A DNA stretch of 64,000 bases, from the NCBI RefSeq assembly GCF_010093595.1, contig NW_022985469.1:78599-142598 (forward strand), read 5' to 3'. A program made the position numbers and the translations under genes. Shown piece after piece: positions 57,438 to 64,000 of this stretch (position 1 is the first letter of the stretch; every line of letters starts with the position of its first letter). The DNA is from Mytilinidion resinicola. Taxonomy: Eukaryota; Ascomycota; Dothideomycetes; Mytilinidiales; Mytilinidiaceae. The notes under the pieces are model-generated. The model was not told where the DNA came from and did no database searches. It saw only the letters and a program-made list of their open reading frames with translations.

Positions 57438-58764
57438 ATGAGTTCAACTGAAAGCCGGTCAATCACTGAAGGCGTCCCATCACCCGGTAATCCAGACCGT
57501 AAAAGAGTACTAAACGTTCTGGCACAGCGGAGATACAGTAAGTGTTCACCTTATTTCGTAAAAGAGGATTCTTCCTGGGCTGTTCGTGGATTGCATAGAG
57601 TCTGCGGCATATCGAACCAGCAAGAGGTGGAGATGTTCCCGGCCTAATTGCACTATCGTTACTTCTTCTCCAGTTACAATTTCTTAGTTCCTCTTCCAAT
57701 TGGCCTGGCCATGTAGATTATCATACTCTTGGAATTCTGAAATAGTTGTTCATATCTTCCCTCATGGCGAAACTCCAGGCTTGTATCGATGCTGCAAAGA
57801 GCTACCCCGATCACGCTAGTCTACTCTGTGTACTAGTTGCTAATTTCTCTTCTAGGAAAACGAAGACGAGAGCGAGTCGCAGCACTCGAAGCCCGGGCTC
57901 AGGCCTCACCATCAACTTCATATCCACTGCAAAACACGTTCCCAACGCCCGTCGTTACGCCCATAGACTCAGAACCAATTCGAAACGTCTCAAACGACAC
58001 TCCTGAACTAGATTCAATACTGCAAACTGAAGCTGACTCACTCGTCGAGTTACCAAACAGCGATATGGGTGCTGCGTCCAGTTCCAACTTCACCGCCTCG
58101 TTCGACCAAACCATATTCGACATACCCATGCCAACGTTCACGGATCTAGGTGTGTTTCCTACCATACTAAACACCTCTAGAGTCACCTCTTACACTCTCA
58201 GACCTCTCCTTCCCCCCATCGACCCTAGCAAGCACCAAACCAAGCTACCTCGACCACGCCTCCGCTCCAACCTTCGACTTCCCCCTCACCCCGGACCAGA
58301 ACATTGAAGTCCCCGTCCTCGGTACCCTCCGCGCGACTCTAACCATTGCATCCCTTCTCTCCGTCCAAAACTCCCTCTTCGACATCTCCTGCATGCACAC
58401 ACTGGCACCAAGCCCTCAACTCCCTCCAAACCTCCAACCCACTGAAGCTCAACGGAGCATCCCGCATCACCCGATCCTGGATATCCTCCCCTGGCCGACT
58501 GTCCGCACGAAACTGATCTACATGCTCACCAGCGGCGCCTCACAGCTCTCTGGCGGGCTAGCGATCATGCAGCTTGTCGCTGATATGGATGACCTAGCGG
58601 AGGGGATGCGGGTGAGTGGGACGAATGAATTGGATGAGGCGAGTTGGGAAGTCGGGGAGGCGATGTTGAAGAATTGGTGGTGGGCGTTTGATGCGCGGAT
58701 TATTGGGCATTCGAATCAGTTGAGGGCGATGAGGGGGGCGCCGAGGTTGAGGATTGGTGCGTAG
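57438..58764 (+). CDS. bZIP-type transcription factor with DUF3425-like C terminus (309 aa)
   Basis: Exons: 57438-57537, 57856-58149 and 58229-58764, giving 309 aa. The basic region is formed across intron 1: NVLAQRRY followed by RKRRRERVAALEARAQ, the layout of fungal bZIP factors whose leucine zipper is short. The C-terminal part (PSLLSVQNSLFD-like segment, then RSIPHHPILDILPWPTVRTK and WEVGEAMLKNWWWAFD) resembles the DUF3425 domain found behind such basic regions. It is probably a nuclear regulator; targets unknown. Intron 1 is long (318 nt). An alternative ending is possible: donor at 58757, acceptor ending 58804, last exon 58805-58851, replacing the final residues to give 322 aa. Confidence 0.8.
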
Positions 58765-58851
58765 CTGCTGTGGGTTGAGCAGCTTGTGATTCTGTTCTGT
58801 CTAGGGCCGATTCGGATGGGTTGGGGAGTTGGGACGGAGTCTTGTGGCTGA

Positions 58852-60476
58852 TTGCTTTGTGTTGGATCGTAAGTGTATCAATCAAATACATCGAAAAATA
58901 AGGGTGTCAACAGCAGATCCTTTCGTCCATCGTCATGGAAGCTTTCCTAGATGCATTCCTAGATGCCTTCCTTCGATGCAATTGTTAGTTGTCAACACAG
59001 GATATGCCATCAGCGCAGGATGTGAGTCATTATCACAGGATATCAGCTATCGCCATCGGGCGCTTCTCTATTCATCCATTATCACCTAAGGATGCTCTAC
59101 TCAGCCATCGCACGCTGTACCGTCCACCATAGGATGCCACTCTTTTTATTCATTAGTTATCTACCATGCTGTAAGCAGCCCGCACGGTCCTTATCCCCAT
59201 CAGCATCTTAATGCTTCAACACGGTTTCCTACTATCATCTCTTCCTGTATGTGCTTAAGGGGGCTGTTGGATTATGACAATCACCTACGGCAATCACTGC
59301 CGGTAGCAAACAGGGCGCTTCTATGTACATAATGTCGCGTCCCACCAATGTTCAGATGCCATGGCCTGCAAATCAATAAGGTTGCAAGCATGATAACGGC
59401 AATGAACATGACCTGTGCAGTAAAACAGTATTTCTCCTAACTCTTCCCTCCTACCAGACTACACCACTCTTCCATGCCCCTGCCGATCACCACATCTTGA
59501 TAGCGCTGGCCACCATCACCAGCGCGCAACGCCACCTCTCTACCACCATTGGTCCGCCACCTGCAAAGTTTTTGAACCGATAACCCACATCGCGGAGTCT
59601 TCGTAGATGTTTTGATTCCAAGCACCCATGGGCTGGTTGCCGCTGTGTTGTCGCATCCAGCACACCACTCGGCCCCATCGCCTCCCTCACAATGCGGTTT
59701 GATGATTAGCCCACCGGTGGCCTCTACTTCTCTGTCTAGGTCGAAAGAAGAGAGGAGGAGAGAAAGGTTTATATGCTCGAGAGGGCGATGAGCGATAGGG
59801 TCCCACGGGCGTATCACGGGACCTTACCCGCACGTACGTGTACACCCTTGACACGCAACTCTAAACGCATAAGCCCAGGCATTATTCGTAACATACGAAC
59901 TAGTCTCTTTCAGATCCACTTCTGGCATACTCTTACCCATTCCATACTTTTGCCCATCTTTCCCTAGAACCATCTCACGGGATTCGAAGTCCTCATTCTC
60001 TAGCATAAAAAGAGCAAAACAGTTCCGCTAGGCGCTTAGCTGCTCTTAAAGTTGAAACGGTAATCACTCCGAGTCGGCGTACTTCTGTCTCTGTAGGGCA
60101 TGCTGTTTTCACGGAGGGGGTTCGAAAATGATAGGTTTGTAAAGATGGGGTTGTTGAGGTTGGATGTTGGAGGCTGAAACCAAGGTCATGGTAAATGTGT
60201 GTATTCCGCTACCACTCACGCCCACCTTCCCATAGAGGGAGGGGAGAAATTGGCATCGACTCGAAAGCTTGGGTATATTCACCTCTTATTACTTACTGTT
60301 ATTACTCATTCATCATTAGACATTACCGTCCCAACATCTCCAACCCACGTCTGAAGCCCTCGACACATCCGCCACATCCCACAACGAACTCTTCTCCACA
60401 AACAAATCCCCCGACAAATCAGATCACTCATAAACACCGCAAATGCCGCTAAAAATAACAGTAAGAAAGGTCGCAC
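58852..60476. other. Intergenic region of 1.6 kb without a supported gene
   Basis: Short repeated words (GATGC, CACAGGAT, CAATCACNGCCGG variants) occur at 58930-59310. Minus frames at 60006-59824 and 59817-59437 are somewhat protein-like but cannot be joined with confidence. A stop-ended minus frame of 44 codons at about 60175-60045 also looks coding without a start. Confidence 0.4.
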
Positions 60477-62154
60477 TCACCTTCTCACCTTCCCCACTAC
60501 CGTAACAACTCCACTCGCCGCCTCAACTCTCCAGCCCCTTTTGACGAGGCCTCTCACCACAGCTGGGCCCAACTTCCCCTTGCCGCCTTCGGAGTGTCGC
60601 CCCACGCCGACAATAATGCTGTAGCCGTCTCCCACACCCCTCCTCCCAGCCCCGGGGACCCTCTCCTCGCCTAGCCCCGCCCACCACGCCGCGACCCTAT
60701 TATCAGCGATGCGCATAGCATCTTTAACATTCACGCCATGCAGATCCAGCTGCGTCGCTGTGCTCTGCTTCGCAACCAGCGCGTCAGCTTCGGCAGCCGA
60801 CATAGCGAGGGCCGCGGCGTGGTAGTCGTGGCCGAGCTGCGCGTAGTAGCCCGACGCGGCCTTCATCAGATTATCTGACTTGCCGCGCCGATACGCGGAG
60901 GCGGCTTGGGCGAAGGCGTTCGTGCGCGCGGTGGCGAGGGCGGCGGCGGTTGGGGAGGGGAGGAAAGGGAGGGAGGGAGGGTTTGCGGGTGTGGCGGGAC
61001 GGTCGTTCTCGGAGGTGTCGAGGTTGAGCGGCGCGTATTGGGGGATGACTCGGATACCGCCAAGCCTGGTGCTGGGTGGGGAGCTACGGTTGTGCGTTGT
61101 GAGGAGCTTTGCGAGCTCGTGGGCAGATGCAGTTGAGGGCGATGTGAGTCTGATAATAGCGGATGCTTGGGCGAAGTTTAACGAGGGGAAGTCGTTTGTG
61201 AGATCGAATGCGTTTGATACCGTCGTGGGCTCCGGTTCCAGGTTCTCGTACTCTTTTAGGTTCTTCTCGATAAGAGCCAAGATGGTGGCAGGAATGGAGG
61301 CGCCATTTTTGTGGTAAAGAGAGTTGACAGACTTCTTGGGAATGCCGGTCTTGCTGGCAATCAGCTCAATCTCCTTTCCCGTATCCAGCCAAATGTTGGA
61401 GGGGGTCGATGCGCCGCTCGGTGAAGGCGACGAGGAGCTACTATTCTGACCAAGGGGAATCTTTTTCTTCTTCCCTTTACCCTTCCGACCGCGGGATGCG
61501 ACCAGATGCTCTTCCGAAAAGGCGTCGATGCCTTTTGGGATGCTACCGTCCTCATACGTGGTAGAGTTCTCGAAGTACACGAGATTGAGCAACTCATCTG
61601 TAGCTTGTCCATAGTTCCCCCCACACTTCTTGAGGATAAACCGGATGCGTTGCAGGCGAATTGTGGGGAAGGTCTCCGTGAGCATCAGCTCCTTCGCCTC
61701 GTCTGGGAGCTTCTCCGCATCGTCAAAGTAACCACCGTGGGCCCCCAGAAGGTCTCCAGAAGAACTAGACCCAGACACAGAGAGTGTACTGAGGCTTATT
61801 CCAGAGACTCCATTTGTGAGGCTCGTGAGGTCACTCCTCGAGGGCGAGGAACGGCTTCCGGCGGTTGATGACGAGACCTCCGAAGTGTCTGCCTCGCGCT
61901 GCAAGCCGCTGCTTCCAGACGCGTCGAACTCGGAGTTTTGCTCCTCAATCGCACTCTGCTTTATTCCGTCGAGTATCTGGCGTGCGTTGGATACGCCTTG
62001 GGCATCATTAAGGTCGAAGTCGGCGCAAATTGCGTAGATAAGGGCGGGGTCTACTGGAGGGCAGTATTCCCTCTCAAGCAAGGTGAGCCAAGAAATATGA
62101 CACGTGTAGGTAGAGTTATTTACGGACTTCTAGAAGCAGCAGTGGATCATCCAT
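60477..62154 (-). CDS. CUE/Smr-domain protein (540 aa)
   Basis: Exon 1 is only 27 nt (62154-62128, MDDPLLLLE); exon 2 is 62072-60477 and starts REYCPPVDPALIYAIC. Total 540 aa. The long exon has no ATG near its own beginning, which is why the short first exon is needed; its donor is GTCCGT, as in tim17 intron 2. A CUE-like helical region (FPTIRLQRIRFILKKCGGNY) lies at about 130-165. A DUF1771-like segment follows (AQAASAYRRGKSDNLMKAAS, YYAQLGHDYHAAALAMS). The C terminus is an Smr domain with LDLHGVNVKDAMRIADNRV and the GxGRHSEGGKGKLGPAV motif. Smr domains act as endonucleases on RNA; yeast Cue2 of this type cleaves mRNA at stalled ribosomes. A role in ribosome quality control is inferred. Confidence 0.88.
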
Positions 62155-63037
62155 AGTTTGTCGTAGCGGGGTACTCAGATCTTTCAACCTTGGGACGGAA
62201 AATGAGCATATTCAAAGAATGGGTGATTATGTGGGGGTTTCTGTGCAGGCTGAGCAACTAATATCGCTCAGTCGTAAGCAGAGGGTGTGGTGTGTATGCA
62301 AAGAATGTGGTTTGAAGCTGGGTTTAAGTAGATCTAGTGCGGCTGAGAGAGAGTGGACGTCGTCGATGACGGGCTGAGCCGCTTGTGCCGCAGTCTTGGC
62401 ATCAAAGCGTTTGGGTCAAGGATTTTGTCGGGCCGTTACATTCACTTTTCATTGTTAGCGTCCGTTTTGTGGTATGGAGAAAGGTTTGGTGATAGATGTC
62501 ACGATTGAGACGAATGTTGATTACTGATTCCATCGTCAGCGGCAAAATCTTCTTTTACGCCTTCTAGAATAGCCTCGTCCTGTATGTTCTCATCCACAAG
62601 CCAAGTCTTTAGAAACTCCTTTCCTTTTCATTTCAAGCTTGAGCTCCTCTTCCTAAACCTAAAACTGCCAACAACTTAGCACCCCGATTCTAGAGGTGAA
62701 GGTACCAGGCCGAGCAAACTAGAGTACTTATTAGAATACCCCAGTTACAGTCCCACAGCCTTCCTCTTCATCAACCTCACAATGTCTCAACTTCTCCCAT
62801 TCCTGTAGTGCTCTGTCATAAGCAATGCTGTTAATCAGCCTCACGATCTGCTGGCAATGCCGCGTCACACCGTAGCGCTCGAGTTTGCGCGGGCGCTAAA
62901 TTGAAACATGTAGCGTGGCAGCCTGCAGCGGCACAGCAAGGCATCTTTTCAAGGCAAGAGTGTCCAATTTCAGCATTATTCCCTTCTGGCCCTTACGGCC
63001 TTCTGCAAACTTTTTAACTACTCGCTGTTCTATCGCG
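62155..63037. other. Divergent intergenic region
   Basis: Shared 5' region of the Smr gene (-) and the membrane-protein gene (+). No gene, repeat or RNA element recognised. Confidence 0.5.
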
Positions 63038-64000
63038 ATGTTTCAATCAAAGTTTCGTTTCGTCTGTCTTATTGCATTTACAGCCACAGTTCTCCTTTCA
63101 GTTACCCTCACGTACGCGCATCCTACAAGCACAGTTCACGACCACGGCTTGAGGTCTCGTAGTTTCATAAGAGGTAGAAATGAGCAGACCTGGGAAACTC
63201 CCGAAAGCACTAAAATACTACAGTCCCGAGACGACCGCCACTGCGGCTTCATCGGCAACAACGACATCTATGGCACCGGGATCAGAATCGGCATCTACAC
63301 CCAAACTCTCGCTGTGTGGTTCGCCAAATACTTCCTGGTCTCCCAGGCTCCCTTCCTCCGTGACAGCATCACAGTGTTTACCGTTGCCCTTTTTATCGTA
63401 TCTATCCTCTACGCCGCCGTTAACGCCTCCGAAATATATGCCGTGGAAGGCTTCATCATTCTGCAAATCTTCGCCTGGCAATGTCTCACTGGAGCTCGAA
63501 CGCAGGGTCCCCATAATAAAGAAAACTTCCGCAATAGCGTTACGAGGAGGGTGTTCACTGAGTGTATGGATATAGGATGCCAGAGTCTTCTTGTTTGGTT
63601 CTGGTTCCATGGGATTGAGAAGATGATGAAGACGCCTTGTGAGACTGTCACGTTCTTTTTGGCTAAGGTTAACATGTTTGGGTGGTTTAGGACGTATGTA
63701 AAGATAGTGCCGATTCTGGCTCTAGTGGGCCATGTTCATAGGATTGGTCTTGAGGCTGTCAATCTTCGGAGCTATTTCATGTTCCAGAAAGCCAAGCGGG
63801 GCTTTCTGGAGACAGCCGCTCGTTATAAGGAATTGGAGCGCCAGGAAAGGGAAAAGCCTGAATCCGGCGATGTCCCTACGATAGATCATCAGGGGACGTT
63901 AGTCAATGCGTGCGACTCGGGGCATTTGGATGAGGGTAGAGACCAGCCAAGCCAGGGTGCCAACAGCCCGACTTCACAACCACCTTCTCGGAGACTCTCC
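63038..64000 (+). CDS. Fungal multi-pass membrane protein, 3'-truncated by window end
   Basis: The frame is open from the ATG at 63038 to the last base (321 codons) with no stop. A signal peptide (FRFVCLIAFTATVLLSVTLT) is followed by CGFIGNNDIYGTGIRIGIYT, TQTLAVWFAKYFL, a hydrophobic segment ITVFTVALFIVSILYAAVNA and later VKIVPILALVGHVHRIGLEA. The DIYGxGIRIGIYxQ motif is typical of a family of fungal hypothetical membrane proteins. The end of the readable part is hydrophilic and may be near the C terminus. Function unknown. Confidence 0.78.
   Translation, partial: MFQSKFRFVCLIAFTATVLLSVTLTYAHPTSTVHDHGLRSRSFIRGRNEQTWETPESTKILQSRDDRHCGFIGNNDIYGTGIRIGIYTQTLAVWFAKYFLVSQAPFLRDSITVFTVALFIVSILYAAVNASEIYAVEGFIILQIFAWQCLTGARTQGPHNKENFRNSVTRRVFTECMDIGCQSLLVWFWFHGIEKMMKTPCETVTFFLAKVNMFGWFRTYVKIVPILALVGHVHRIGLEAVNLRSYFMFQKAKRGFLETAARYKELERQEREKPESGDVPTIDHQGTLVNACDSGHLDEGRDQPSQGANSPTSQPPSRRLS

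Noticed and set aside
59437..60006. Two minus-strand frames (60006-59824 and 59817-59437) that could form a small Cys-containing gene
   Set aside because: The best donor (GTAAGG near 59827) gives the wrong phase for the downstream frame; an alternative GTACGT donor would work but nothing else supports it.
60045..60175. Stop-ended minus-strand frame that reads like a protein C terminus
   Set aside because: A TTTCAG acceptor and a GTGAGT donor exist upstream, but no upstream exon in matching phase was found.

Overview
The window is nuclear DNA of a filamentous ascomycete (Pezizomycotina). Genes carry several short introns, mostly 47-60 nt, with GTRNGT donors, CTAAC-like branch points and YAG acceptors. 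The gene families are also typical of these fungi: FMP52, an SCP160/vigilin-type KH protein, a HET domain, a bZIP protein with a DUF3425-like tail, a Zn2Cys6 factor and a fungal CorA-like protein. I cannot name the class or species from sequence alone. One run of 125 Ns (13653-13777) marks an assembly gap.

Left part (1-12.5 kb): intact genes. These are a dynamin-family GTPase (-), the mitochondrial translocase subunit Tim17 (+), the FMP52 homologue (-), a medium-chain dehydrogenase/reductase (+) and an MFS transporter of the monocarboxylate-transporter type (+).

Middle part (12.5-36 kb): an accessory, partly decayed island. It holds a metallophosphoesterase broken beside the assembly gap, a GTPase with one frameshift and a previously hidden last exon, and an intact 620-aa multi-pass membrane protein. 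A badly damaged HET-domain gene, a 254-aa orphan ORF, an ankyrin-repeat/ZZ-like zinc-finger pseudogene and two further gene fragments follow. An intact Zn2Cys6 transcription factor and an intact HD-domain hydrolase come next. Then there is a 682-bp non-autonomous element with terminal inverted repeats and perfect 8-bp flanking duplications (hAT-like), and finally a CorA-like membrane protein with one frameshift. Several lesions are C-to-T/G-to-A type stop codons, and one inverted repeat differs between its arms only by such transitions, which suggests old RIP-like mutation.

Right part (36-64 kb): mostly intact genes. These are a small secreted cysteine-containing protein, a 1339-aa multi-KH protein, and two FAD-linked BBE-type oxidoreductases on either side of a protein that joins a HeLo-like N-terminal region to a LIM zinc finger. 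A large SNF2-family ATPase, a small membrane protein, the bZIP/DUF3425 factor, a CUE/Smr-domain protein and a membrane protein running off the window end complete it.

No operon-like or pathway cluster is evident. The best candidates for unusual biology are the HeLo-like/LIM fusion, the decayed island rich in allorecognition-type families, and the hAT-like hairpin element. Exon coordinates were worked out by hand from splice signals, reading phase and family resemblance recalled from memory; no database search was run.
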